Assembly: GCF_026283925.1 (NCBI RefSeq)
Contig: NZ_JAPDPF010000002.1
Span: forward strand, 310,001-374,000
DNA from: Dyella halodurans
GTDB lineage: Bacteria > Pseudomonadota > Gammaproteobacteria > Xanthomonadales > Rhodanobacteraceae
Direction of reading: 5' to 3'
DNA length: 64,000 nucleotides
Shown here: one piece after another, positions 1-9,502 of the stretch
Layout of the letters: every line of letters begins with the position of its first letter
How positions within the stretch are numbered: the stretch's first letter is position 1
Notes under the pieces: model-generated
What the model saw: the letters and a program-made list of their open reading frames with translations, nothing else
The model's database searches: none
What the model was told of the DNA's origin: nothing
Made by a program: the position numbers and the translations under genes

Positions 1-1
1 A

Positions 2-463
2 GCGATGGAGCGGCAGAAGCCGGGAACCTATAACGCCAGACGGGACAATCTTGATAAGGCCTGGGGAAAGCTGTTTGGTCACCGTCACGGCATCATGATC
101 GTGACCCGCTTCTACGAGAATGTGTCCCGCCACAAGATGGAGGGCAGGGAGCTGCGACCGGGCGAGCGGGAAGAAAACGTCGTGCTGGCGTTCGACCCGC
201 AGCCGCCGCAGGAAATGCTGGTGGCGTGCTTATGGAACCTGTCGCCGGGTGGCGACCATGGCACTGACCTGTTCTCGTTTGCTGCGATCACGGACGAACC
301 GCCACCCGAGATTTTGGCCGCCGGCCATGATCGGTGCATCGTGCCCATCAAATCGGAGCATGTAGACGCCTGGCTCAAGCCGGACCCGAACGATCTCGAG
401 GCGCTATACGCGATACTCGACGATCGTGCCCGGCCGTATTACGAGCACCGCCTGGCCGCGTAA
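2..463 (+). CDS. SRAP-domain (SOS response-associated peptidase, YedK/HMCES-like) protein, 5' truncated by the window edge
   Basis: The reading frame is open from the first bases, and the visible 153 residues match the middle and end of a SRAP domain: a TYNAR segment, a VTRFYENV segment in the place of the family's VPADGFYEW, and the DRCIVPI and AWLKP segments near the end. SRAP proteins form a protein-DNA crosslink with abasic sites through Cys2. That residue would lie upstream of this window, so catalysis cannot be judged, and the first visible ATG at 5 is internal to the domain. A decayed second copy of this gene lies at about 27.74-28.07 kb. The family assignment is by motif recognition only. 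Confidence 0.72.
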   Translation, partial: AMERQKPGTYNARRDNLDKAWGKLFGHRHGIMIVTRFYENVSRHKMEGRELRPGEREENVVLAFDPQPPQEMLVACLWNLSPGGDHGTDLFSFAAITDEPPPEILAAGHDRCIVPIKSEHVDAWLKPDPNDLEALYAILDDRARPYYEHRLAA

Positions 464-566
464 TCTTCGGCGCATCAGGCGATATGTTGGCGAAAGCGCT
501 GGGGAAATCCGCGCGCTTCGCGCCACCGCCTGAGGGCGACCCTGGTTTGGAATCTACGGCGCCGAC

Positions 567-1481
567 CTAGGACGTTTCCGGGCTTTCATACCCGAGACGC
601 TGCCGCAGCCGCGGCGTTGCAAAGTCCAGGAAAGCACGCAGCTTTAGCGGTACGTGGCGCTGCCGTGGATAGACCAGGCTGGCAGGCATGGGTGTCGGTT
701 CGAAAGCCTGCAGCAGCCGCACCAGCACCCCGGAACGCAAGGCATCGGCAACCTGGTCCGAGAGGACGCGGGCAATGCCGGCATCGGCGATAGCGGCAAC
801 GACCGCGGCCTCTGCTGCATTGACGATGAGGCGCGACGCTACCTGGACCACTTGCGCCGTTCGCTCGAAGCGAAACTCCCACCTGTCTGCGGCGGAGTAA
901 CCCTCGTAGGTGATGCACTCGTGTGCGACCAGATCGTTAGGCTCCTTGGGGTAGCCGCGCGATGCCAGGTAGGCGGGGCTGGCGCACAGCACGCGACTGA
1001 TCAGTGCAATGCGCGTGGCGATGATGTCGCTGTCCGGAAGCTCGCCCAGGCGCACCGCGACATCGACATGTTCCTCGAGCAGGTTGCTGACGCGATCACT
1101 CAACTGGATGCGGGCACGGATTTCCGGATACGCCTGCAGAAACTCGACCAGCACGGGGACGACATGGTGGCGGCCGATGACCAGCGGCGCGCTGATGACC
1201 AACTCCCCCTGAGGCGCGCGATACTCGCCGGATGCCGTGCGCTCGGCTTCCACGAGGTCTTCCAGGATGCGCCGGCACGAGGCGACATACTCGCGGCCCG
1301 CATCGGTCAAGGTGAGCCGTCGCGTCCCTCGCAGCAACAGGCGGATGCGGAGGTGTTCCTCCAGGTCCGATACGCGGCGACTCACCGTGGCCAACGGTAG
1401 ATGCAGTTGGCGACTGGCGGCGGAAAGGCTGCCAGTGTCCACCGCCGCCAGCAGGATTCTCATTGCTTCGAGTCGGTCCAT
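567..1481 (-). CDS. LysR-family transcriptional regulator
   Basis: A 304-residue protein of normal LysR length. An N-terminal winged helix-turn-helix (residues 1-60, with the typical SLSAASRQLHLPLATVSRR recognition region) is followed by a periplasmic-binding-protein-like effector domain from about residue 90. Its start, MDRLEAMRILLAAV, is standard for the family, which supports this ATG. It is divergent from the cellulose operon, separated by about 740 bp. LysR proteins often control the divergent gene, but that gap is long and I see no clear T-N11-A operator, so control of bcs is only a possibility. The effector is unknown. Confidence 0.9.
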   Translation of the reverse strand: MDRLEAMRILLAAVDTGSLSAASRQLHLPLATVSRRVSDLEEHLRIRLLLRGTRRLTLTDAGREYVASCRRILEDLVEAERTASGEYRAPQGELVISAPLVIGRHHVVPVLVEFLQAYPEIRARIQLSDRVSNLLEEHVDVAVRLGELPDSDIIATRIALISRVLCASPAYLASRGYPKEPNDLVAHECITYEGYSAADRWEFRFERTAQVVQVASRLIVNAAEAAVVAAIADAGIARVLSDQVADALRSGVLVRLLQAFEPTPMPASLVYPRQRHVPLKLRAFLDFATPRLRQRLGYESPETS

Positions 1482-2222
1482 GGCCTCTCACCTATGGAAG
1501 GGTTACGACCAAATTTAATCGTTAGTGAACTGACCTGGAAGGGTCTGGGCCCGCCACGTATCGTGCCAACCACGAAATAACCGAGGCCGGCCGGTGTCTT
1601 TGTCGAGCCGGGCAATGCAGGCTTCGTTGGGTGAGCGTGCTGACCCAGTCTCGCGGCCGTTTGCCCCAACCGAGTTCTCTTGGTCGGGTTCGGGAGCGCC
1701 ATGTATTGGCGGGACGTGCACGAACGCATCAGCGCCAATCGAATAAGTTTCTGCCGATTCGCTAACGCACGACAAGCACAACAAGGCGTTCACCGACGCA
1801 TCACAGCCTCGAGGATCCTGCTTGCCCGAATCGGCGGCCGGTTCTCATGCGCTGGTCTTGTTCGCCCCATCGTGTATGCACCAGATCGAGGCACATGCCG
1901 GGTGATTCACGTTTCCTTTATCGCCGTTTCATTATTCGTTTCAGACAAGTAACGATGTTCTTGCTCTTGGCCGCATGGATGCCCAGTGATCGTTGGCCGG
2001 CCTGAGTCGGGGACGGTAGTGACACTTGCAGAATCGGGGCGATGCACGCAGCGGGAGGCTTGGGGAACACGGTGTCGATGATGGGCTGCACCTAGGGTTG
2101 GGCCTGCAACCGAGCGTGCCCCGAGCAACCATTGATTGACAGGGTACGGGTTGGGGATGCTGAGCCCGCGGAGAGGCCCGTCGAGTCTGCGACGTTCCAT
2201 CAATCATCCAAGGCAACACGTC
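1482..2222. other. Long intergenic region upstream of the cellulose operon
   Basis: About 740 bp separate the divergent LysR gene from bcsB. It should contain the promoter of the nine-gene bcs operon and that of the LysR gene. I see no convincing gene: the open frames here (for example 1680-1952 on the plus strand) show no recognisable domain and no good ribosome site. AT-rich patches at about 1500-1530 and 1915-1955 are the likeliest promoter regions. No clear operator palindrome was found. Confidence 0.5.
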
Positions 2223-4535
2223 ATGTGGCTCTCTCATCGTGTTCGTCGACGCGTCTTGCTCCTGGGGTGTGCCTTGGCTTTGGCTGCCAATGCGTTGGCC
2301 AGCGCCAACCAGAACGGCGACAAGAGCGGCGCTGTGAGCAAGGCACCCGCGCCCGCGACTACGAGCGCTCCTGCGCAAGCCGGCAACGATCTCGTCGTGA
2401 CGCCTGGCGCTGCGCCTGGCGAAACCCGCGAGCTTTCCCTGAGTCAGATGGGTGCCTATGGCGTGATCAGGCTGCGCGGCACGGACTCGAACGCCGCGTT
2501 GAATGTGTCGGTTCGCAATGACGAGGTGGTGACGGCGGCCAAGCTCACCCTGGTCTATAGCTATTCGCCGGCGTTGATCTTCGAGCTTTCGCATCTGAAG
2601 GTTTCCATCAACGGCGAGACCATCACCACGCTGCCACTGGAAAAGGCCTTGGCCGGCCAGCCTGTGACCAAGGTGATTGATTTCGATCCTCGCTTGTTCA
2701 CGGACTTCAACCGCATCAGCGTGCAAATGATCGCGCACTACACGCTCGATCACTGCGAAGACCCGTATCACTCTTCGCTGTGGGCGGAAATCAGCCCCAA
2801 CACGGCGATGAGCCTCACTACGTCGCGCATCAGCCTGCCGAGCAACCTGGCCCTGCTGCCGGCACCGTTCTTCGATAGTCGCGACAATCGGCGGGTGACG
2901 GTGCCGTTTGTGCTGCCGGCGCATGCCGATCCGTCCACCTTGCGTGCGGCCGGTGTGGTTTCGTCGTGGCTCGGCGCGCTGGCGCAGTGGCGCGGCGCAC
3001 GCTTTCCGGTATCGCCGACGCCGCCAGCGGGTACTCATGCCATTGCCTTCGCGCTGCCGAACGCGCAGCCCGCAGGAGTCAACCTGGGCGAGATCAAGGG
3101 GCCGACCGTGATGGTGATGGCCAATCCCGCCAGTCCACCCGAGTCTGGTTTCAAGCTGCTGGTGATCGCGGGGCGCGATGCCAAGGAGTTGCAGCTGGCC
3201 GCCAACGCGCTGGTGCTCGGTCAGGCCGGCATGGCGGGCGACACAGCCATCGTGAAGACCGTGGACATGGGCCCGGAGCGTCAGCCATACGATGCACCCA
3301 ATTGGCAGCCAGTGAATCGCCCGCTGCTGTTCAAGGAGCTGGTTGCCGATCCGCAGCAGCTGCAGGTATCCGGCTTCAACCCGCTCCCGATCCGCGTTGA
3401 CATGCGCCTGCCGCCGGATCTGTTCGCCTGGGCACGGCATAGCGTGCCGCTGGATGTGCATTATCGTTACACGGCACCGTCAATCGTCAACGACTCGATT
3501 CTCAACGTGGGCATTAACAACCAGCTGTTGCGCTCGGTGCGCCTGCGGCCGGCGAATCCTTCGGGCGTGGAGCGGCAGTTCAACGTGCCGCTGCTGTCGG
3601 GCGCCGAAGCGCGTGGCGAGGAGGAGGTGCGCGTGCCGGCGCTGCAGATTGGCGGCAACAACCAGTTCCAGTTCGAATTCCATCTGGATTCGCAGAAGAC
3701 CGGTCTGTGCGTAGCCACCGCCAGTGACAGCGCGCGCGCCTCGATCGATCCTGAATCCAGCATCGACTTCAGCCAGTTCGTGCATTACACGGCGATGCCG
3801 AACCTGGCGTTCTTCGCCAACAGCGGCTTCCCGTTCACCCGCATGGCCGATCTGGCCGACACCGCCGTGGTGGTGCCCGATGCGCCCGATGCCAAGGAGC
3901 TGGAGGCGACGTTGACCATGCTGGGTCAGCTGGGGCGCTGGAGCGGCCTGCCTGCGTTGCGCGTCACCCTGGTGCCCGCCAGTGCGGTGGACACGGTGCA
4001 CGATCGCGACTTGTTGGTGATCGGCACAGGTTCATCAGGACAGCTGCTGACCACATGGGGGCAGGGCTTGCCGATGCTGATCGAGCGCAGCCGCAACGAG
4101 CTGGCCTTGCGCGATCAGGCCAGCGTAAGCAGCCGCGCGATGAACGCTCCCACGGGTCGCGCCGCGCTGATCGTCAATGGTCCTACGGCGGCGTTCGTGG
4201 GCTTTGAATCGCCACTCGCGCGCGGCAGGAGCGTGGTGGCGCTGGCTGCCAGCTCGTCGGACCAGCTTGATCGCCTGCTGGATGCCCTGGGTGACGACAC
4301 AAGGGTCAGTGAAATTCGTGGCGACCTCACCGTGGTGCGGGGAAAGATCGTCACCGGCTTGAGCGTGGGCGACACTTACTTCGTTGGCCATCTGCCGTGG
4401 TATGCGTGGCTGTGGATACATATCTCCCGCTATCCCGCGCTGATGGCGCTCTCCGGCGTGCTGGCAGGCCTGTTCGTCGCACTGACCGTGTTCTGGGCCT
4501 TGGGTCGTATCGCTGCACGTCGTCTCGACAGGTGA
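2223..4535 (+). CDS. bcsB: BcsB, periplasmic cyclic-di-GMP-associated subunit of cellulose synthase
   Basis: BcsB forms the inner-membrane cellulose synthase with BcsA and guides the glucan through the periplasm. The 770-residue product starts with a basic region and a hydrophobic signal (VLLLGCALALAANALA), followed by two repeats of carbohydrate-binding and flavodoxin-like domains, and ends in one membrane anchor at about residues 735-765, the segment that packs against BcsA. I chose the ATG at 2223 over an in-frame ATG at 2136 because the signal peptide begins there. It is the first gene of a nine-gene operon, with bcsZ starting 3 bp after its stop. Length and layout match the family. Confidence 0.95.
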   Translation: MWLSHRVRRRVLLLGCALALAANALASANQNGDKSGAVSKAPAPATTSAPAQAGNDLVVTPGAAPGETRELSLSQMGAYGVIRLRGTDSNAALNVSVRNDEVVTAAKLTLVYSYSPALIFELSHLKVSINGETITTLPLEKALAGQPVTKVIDFDPRLFTDFNRISVQMIAHYTLDHCEDPYHSSLWAEISPNTAMSLTTSRISLPSNLALLPAPFFDSRDNRRVTVPFVLPAHADPSTLRAAGVVSSWLGALAQWRGARFPVSPTPPAGTHAIAFALPNAQPAGVNLGEIKGPTVMVMANPASPPESGFKLLVIAGRDAKELQLAANALVLGQAGMAGDTAIVKTVDMGPERQPYDAPNWQPVNRPLLFKELVADPQQLQVSGFNPLPIRVDMRLPPDLFAWARHSVPLDVHYRYTAPSIVNDSILNVGINNQLLRSVRLRPANPSGVERQFNVPLLSGAEARGEEEVRVPALQIGGNNQFQFEFHLDSQKTGLCVATASDSARASIDPESSIDFSQFVHYTAMPNLAFFANSGFPFTRMADLADTAVVVPDAPDAKELEATLTMLGQLGRWSGLPALRVTLVPASAVDTVHDRDLLVIGTGSSGQLLTTWGQGLPMLIERSRNELALRDQASVSSRAMNAPTGRAALIVNGPTAAFVGFESPLARGRSVVALAASSSDQLDRLLDALGDDTRVSEIRGDLTVVRGKIVTGLSVGDTYFVGHLPWYAWLWIHISRYPALMALSGVLAGLFVALTVFWALGRIAARRLDR

Positions 4536-4538
4536 CGC

Positions 4539-5723
4539 ATGCGCGGCGTCCGGATTCCGCTGATGCGAGTGCTGCTGATGGCGGCAACGATGGCCGCATC
4601 CGGCGGCGCGATGGCGGGCAGTTGCGCCTGGCCTGACTGGGAAAGCTTCAAGCACACCACGATGAGCGATGACGGTCGCGTCATCGACAACAGCTCGCCA
4701 CAGCAGATCACCGTGTCCGAAGGCCAGTCCTACGCGCTGTTCTTCGCGCTGGTGGCGAATGATCGTGCCACCTTCGACCGCGTGCTCAACTGGACCCAGA
4801 ACAATCTGGCCCAGGGTGATCTGACCACCCATTTGCCGGCGTGGATCTGGGGGCGCCTGGAAGCGAAGGCCGGTGCAGGCGGCAACCAGGACAAGACTGC
4901 CGCGCCGGCGTGGGGCGTGATTGATGCGAATGCCGCTTCGGACGCGGACCTGTGGATCGCCTACGCGCTGCTGGAAGCCGGGCGGCTCTGGCATGAGCGT
5001 AGTTACACCGCGCTGGGCACGGTGCTTGCGCGCAACATCCTGGCCAAGGAAACGGCGGTGCTGCCCAGCCTGGGACGCACCTTGCTGCCTGGCCCGGTGG
5101 GGTTTCATCCGCAGGAGGACGTCTGGCGGCTCAACCCCAGTTACGTCCCGCTGCAGGTCGTGCGCCATATGGCGACAGCGCTGCCAGACCAGGCGGAATG
5201 GAAGGCCGTATTCGACAGTTCGGTGAAACTGGTGACGGAAACCGCACCGCACGGCTTTTCGCCCGACTGGGTGCTGTATCGCCGCGACCAGGGCTTTCTG
5301 CCAGACGAGGCCTCCAAGGCCGAGGGTGCCTACAACGCGATCCGCGTCTATTTGTGGGCGGGCATGCTCGCGCCTGATGCGCCATCGCGAGCCGCGGCCT
5401 TGGGTGCGTTTCATCCGCTGGCAGATTTCGTGGTGGCCCACGGTTTTCCGCCCGAGCGCGTGGATACCCGCACCGGCACGGCAGGCAGCAATGCCGGCAA
5501 CGAAGGCTTCTCCGCCGCGGTGGCGCCCTACCTGGCCGCGCTGGGCCGGAACGATCTGGCTGAGGCCCAGGTGCAGCGCGCTCGCTCGCACCAGGCGCCG
5601 TTGGGCTACTACAGCCAGGTGCTGTCGCTGTTTGGCCTTGGCTATCTCGATGGGCTTTATCGTTTCGATGCGGCGGGTTCGGTGACGCCTGCCTGGACGA
5701 CGACATGTCCCGCGGCGCACTAA
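4539..5723 (+). CDS. bcsZ: BcsZ, periplasmic endo-1,4-beta-glucanase (GH8)
   Basis: Glycoside hydrolase family 8 cellulase that trims or edits the nascent glucan in the periplasm and is needed for normal cellulose output in many bacteria. The 394-residue protein has a signal peptide (cleavage probably after AMA, residues 24-26). The general-acid Glu61 lies in the typical VSEGQSYALFFALVAND stretch, and an acidic motif DANAASDADLW follows at residues 129-138. A second in-frame ATG at 4563 would give a shorter signal peptide. The gene sits 3 bp after bcsB and overlaps bcsC by 19 bp, which indicates co-translation. Confidence 0.95.
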   Translation: MRGVRIPLMRVLLMAATMAASGGAMAGSCAWPDWESFKHTTMSDDGRVIDNSSPQQITVSEGQSYALFFALVANDRATFDRVLNWTQNNLAQGDLTTHLPAWIWGRLEAKAGAGGNQDKTAAPAWGVIDANAASDADLWIAYALLEAGRLWHERSYTALGTVLARNILAKETAVLPSLGRTLLPGPVGFHPQEDVWRLNPSYVPLQVVRHMATALPDQAEWKAVFDSSVKLVTETAPHGFSPDWVLYRRDQGFLPDEASKAEGAYNAIRVYLWAGMLAPDAPSRAAALGAFHPLADFVVAHGFPPERVDTRTGTAGSNAGNEGFSAAVAPYLAALGRNDLAEAQVQRARSHQAPLGYYSQVLSLFGLGYLDGLYRFDAAGSVTPAWTTTCPAAH

Positions 5724-8700
5724 GCGACCTGTGGCTGCCGGTGGCGGCGTTGGTGGCGGTCGCCAGCGCGCCGCTGTGCATGTGGGCACAGACGGCACCG
5801 AGTCCGCCGATGAAGCAACTGCTCGACTCGGCGCGCGTATGGCAGTCCAAGAACCGGCCCGACATGGCGCGTGGCATCGTTGCGAAGGCGCTGCTGATCG
5901 ACCCCACGCAACCGGACGCGCTGGCCCTGATGGGCGAGGTCGAGCTGTCGTCGAACCGACCCGCTGAAGCCGCCAAACTGTTGCAGAAGTTGCAGGCGCT
6001 TGCTCCAAACCATCCCGCCACGCTTGAGCTGGCCGACGCGTACCGCCTGGCCACCAGCGACAAGATGGCCCTGGCGCAGGCGCTCCTGCTGGCTCACTCG
6101 GGCAAGCCGGAAGAGGGCTGGCAGCAGATGCAGGCGTTGTTTCCCCACGGTGCGCCCCGTGGCGCCCTGGCTGACAGTTACTACCGCGTGATGGCGGGCG
6201 CGCCGGGCGGGCGCGACCGGGCCATTGCTGAACTGCGCACGCGCGTCGCCGAGGATCCTGACGACCTGGATCTGGCCCTGACCCTGGCCAACCTGCTGAC
6301 CGACCGACGCGACACCATGGTCGAAGGCCTGGACATCATCTATCGGGTCTATCAGCGCCAGGACAGCAACCGCGCGCGGGCGCTCGACTTGTGGCGACGC
6401 GCACTCAACAGTGCCGGCAGTGACGACCCGGCGTATTACGTCTGGTACCAGCGCTATCTCAAGGAAGTGCCCGACGACACCGGCGCGCAAGCCGCCCTGG
6501 CAGCCCTGGCCAAGAAGGGCGGCGCGACCTACGTGGGGCCACCCAGGGGCAGCGGGTCCACGGCCACGGGTGGGGCGGCGCCCAGCGTGCCGTCGGCCAC
6601 GGCGCGCGAGGGTGAGGCGGCGGGCAACCAGGGCCTGACCCTGATGCGCGAGGGTCGCCATGACGAGGCGCGCGCCCAGTTTGCCCGTGCGTTGCAGCTC
6701 GATCCGGACAACGCCGCCAAGTGGCGCAGCCTGATGGCGACCAGCACGTTCTGGGGCACGCTGGCGAAGGCGCGGGCGGCCAATGCCGAGGGCCATCCGG
6801 AACAGGGCGAAGCGCTGGCGCGCGAAGCGTTGCGCCAGCAGGCCGACCAGGCCGATGCGAAAGAGGTGCTGGCGACGTCGCTGATCGCGCAGGAGAAGTG
6901 GGCCCAGGCAGAGGCCGTGTTGCGCCCGATGGTGGACGCAGCACAACCCAACGTGGATGCGCTGGCCTTGCTGGCCAAGGTGCTGATCCAGACCCATCGC
7001 GCGGACGAAGTCACCCCACTGATCGAACGAGCCGAGCAGCGTTACTCGGGCTCAGGCGAGGCCATGCTCAAGCTTCGCGCGCATCTGTTGTCGATCCAGG
7101 CCGACCAGCTGATCGCCGAGGAAAAGCATGGCGCGGCCGTGCTGACGCTGGAGCGGGCCATACGCCTCACGCCGCAGGACGCCTGGCTGCGCTACACGCT
7201 GGCACGGCAGTACCGCGACCTCGCTTTGCCGGCCTTGGGGCGTTCGGTGATGGAAGACGGATTGGCGCTCGCGCCCACGCCGGACATGCGCTACGCCACG
7301 GCGCTCTATCTCAACTCCCTGGACGACATCGACGGCGCCAGCGCGGTGCTGGCGCAGGTGCCCACCGCGGATCGGTCGACCGGCATGCGCGAACTGGCCA
7401 GCAACCTGCAGGCCCAGCGCGAGCTGCGCGAGATTCGACAACTGGTGGCGAAAGGGCGTCGGCAAGAGGCGGGGCAACGGCTCGACCGCCTGGCCGCGCA
7501 GTCCAGGGATGATTCGCAAATGCTGGCCAGCGTGGCGCGCGAGTGGATTGCGCTGGGCGAGCCGGACAAGGGCCTCAAGCTGGTGCGCGATTGGTTGGAT
7601 GCCCATCCCAGCGACCCGGCCATCAGCGTGCGCTTGCGCTACGGCGAACTGCTGGCGGCAGCGAACCGCGACGACCAGCTGCCGGCCTGGATCGCCGATG
7701 CGCGCGCACGCCCTGGCGTCACCCAGGAACAGCAGGCGCAATTCGATGACCAGCTGCTGCGCTTGTCGCTGCGCACGGCCGGCCGACAGATCGATGCGGG
7801 TGAGCTGAAGCGGGCGGGACACACGCTGGATGCAGTGCCGGATGCGGGCAAGGCCGATCGGCGCTGGCTACTGGCCCAGGCGGAGCTGCTCGAAGCGAGG
7901 CGCGATTACCGTGGCGCCGAGGCCGCTGCCCGCCAGGTGCTGGTGAACCATCCCGGCGATGTCGATGCGCGCCTGACCATCGCCCGCATGCAGGCGCACA
8001 GGGGGCAACGCAGGGAAGCTGAAGAGACGGTGCGCGAGGTACTGGCCGATACGCCGGCCGATGACGTGGATACGCGCCTGGCCGTGGCGCGTCGTTTCTC
8101 GGCGCTGGGGCGACGCGCCGAGGCGCGTGCCGTGGTCGATCCCTTGCGACAGCAGTATCCCGATCGTTCCGACGTGACCTTGCAGGCCGGGCGAGTGGCG
8201 CAGGCCGAGGGTGACTTCAACGGCGCCGCCCGGCTTTACCGCACGGCGCTGGCGCAGGAACAGGGCGAGGGCGAAACGCCCAGCCCCGAAGACGGCCTGA
8301 CTTCGGCCGGACGTGCGCTGCAGGGGCTGGATGACCGACGCCAGGGCCAGCTGGCGATGGGGGTGATTCAGTCCAACCTCTCCGGCACCGATGGCATCTC
8401 GCGGCTCAATGCCACCGAGATACCGATTTACGCGCGCATTCCCGACGGCTATACCGGGCACTACTTCTTCCACGCCGATCCGGTATTGCTCGACACCGGG
8501 CGCTTGCGGGCCGACCAGTTCGACCCCGCCTACGAGTTCGGCCAGATCGCGGCGCTGGGCAACGCGGGCCTGGCGCCGGTGCGGGAGAACGACAAGGGCG
8601 TGGCCCTGGCCGCGGGCTACGAGTTCAATGGCGCCGACAACAGCTGGCGCGCCGATATCGGCAGCACGCCGCTCGGCTTCACCGTCACCAACGTGCTGGG

Positions 8701-9493
8701 TGGATTCCTGTACCGGCACGATTTCTACAGCTCGTCCTTGACCGTGGACGTGTCCCGCCGCCCAGTGACCAGTAGCCTCGTTTCCTATGCGGGAGCGAGG
8801 GATCCTGCTTCGGGCGAGACCTGGGGCGGCGTGGTGCACACAGGAATCAACGTTCGCGGCGCGCATGACGTGGGCATCACCACCTTGTTCGCCTCGGTGG
8901 GATACGGTGAGTTGACCGGTCACCATGTGGAGGACAACCACGACTTCAAGGTGCGCACGGGCATCGACTGGCCCGTGCTGGTCAGGCCCGATCAGCGCTT
9001 CAGCAGCGGCCTGGTGATCAATTACTGGCACTACGACAACAACCAGCATTTCTACACGTTTGGCAATGGTGGCTACTACAGTCCGCAGAAGTACGTGTCC
9101 GTCTCGATTCCGCTGGACTGGACAGGGCGCCGCGAACGCTGGTCGTGGGAGCTGGAGGCGTCGGTGGGCAAATCCTGGACGCGCGAGGACGAAGCGCCGT
9201 TCTTTCCCACCCGCCCCGACTTGCAGATGCAGGCGGTGGCGCGCATGGCGGCTGCTAGCCTGGGATCGCCGTACTTCGGCAACGGCACCGGCGGCGGCTT
9301 CAGCTACACGGTGGCGGCCGCGCTGGAGTATCGCATCGCGCCGCAGTGGGTCATCGGCACGCGCCTTAAGCTGGATCGTTCACACGATTACGCTCCCAAC
9401 CTTGGCACGATCTATCTGCGCTATTTCTTCGACAAGCAGCGCTTGCCGGTGCCGTTCCCTCCCGATCCCGTGAAACCGTATTCCTCGTATTGA
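5705..9493 (+). CDS. bcsC: BcsC, outer-membrane cellulose export porin with TPR periplasmic domain
   Basis: A 1262-residue exporter. It has an N-terminal signal peptide ending near AQT. A long alpha-helical TPR superhelix of many 34-residue repeats (about residues 40-860) can bind BcsZ and peptidoglycan. The C-terminal beta-barrel runs from about residue 900 and ends in a short PYSSY tail. The barrel region is rich in alternating aromatic and polar strands such as LGSPYFGNG and YTVAAALEYRI. Size and domain order agree with BcsC from other type II operons. It overlaps the end of bcsZ, and bcsE follows within 10-30 bp. Confidence 0.95.
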   Translation: MSRGALSDLWLPVAALVAVASAPLCMWAQTAPSPPMKQLLDSARVWQSKNRPDMARGIVAKALLIDPTQPDALALMGEVELSSNRPAEAAKLLQKLQALAPNHPATLELADAYRLATSDKMALAQALLLAHSGKPEEGWQQMQALFPHGAPRGALADSYYRVMAGAPGGRDRAIAELRTRVAEDPDDLDLALTLANLLTDRRDTMVEGLDIIYRVYQRQDSNRARALDLWRRALNSAGSDDPAYYVWYQRYLKEVPDDTGAQAALAALAKKGGATYVGPPRGSGSTATGGAAPSVPSATAREGEAAGNQGLTLMREGRHDEARAQFARALQLDPDNAAKWRSLMATSTFWGTLAKARAANAEGHPEQGEALAREALRQQADQADAKEVLATSLIAQEKWAQAEAVLRPMVDAAQPNVDALALLAKVLIQTHRADEVTPLIERAEQRYSGSGEAMLKLRAHLLSIQADQLIAEEKHGAAVLTLERAIRLTPQDAWLRYTLARQYRDLALPALGRSVMEDGLALAPTPDMRYATALYLNSLDDIDGASAVLAQVPTADRSTGMRELASNLQAQRELREIRQLVAKGRRQEAGQRLDRLAAQSRDDSQMLASVAREWIALGEPDKGLKLVRDWLDAHPSDPAISVRLRYGELLAAANRDDQLPAWIADARARPGVTQEQQAQFDDQLLRLSLRTAGRQIDAGELKRAGHTLDAVPDAGKADRRWLLAQAELLEARRDYRGAEAAARQVLVNHPGDVDARLTIARMQAHRGQRREAEETVREVLADTPADDVDTRLAVARRFSALGRRAEARAVVDPLRQQYPDRSDVTLQAGRVAQAEGDFNGAARLYRTALAQEQGEGETPSPEDGLTSAGRALQGLDDRRQGQLAMGVIQSNLSGTDGISRLNATEIPIYARIPDGYTGHYFFHADPVLLDTGRLRADQFDPAYEFGQIAALGNAGLAPVRENDKGVALAAGYEFNGADNSWRADIGSTPLGFTVTNVLGGFLYRHDFYSSSLTVDVSRRPVTSSLVSYAGARDPASGETWGGVVHTGINVRGAHDVGITTLFASVGYGELTGHHVEDNHDFKVRTGIDWPVLVRPDQRFSSGLVINYWHYDNNQHFYTFGNGGYYSPQKYVSVSIPLDWTGRRERWSWELEASVGKSWTREDEAPFFPTRPDLQMQAVARMAAASLGSPYFGNGTGGGFSYTVAAALEYRIAPQWVIGTRLKLDRSHDYAPNLGTIYLRYFFDKQRLPVPFPPDPVKPYSSY

Positions 9494-9502
9494 CCGGCAG
9501 TC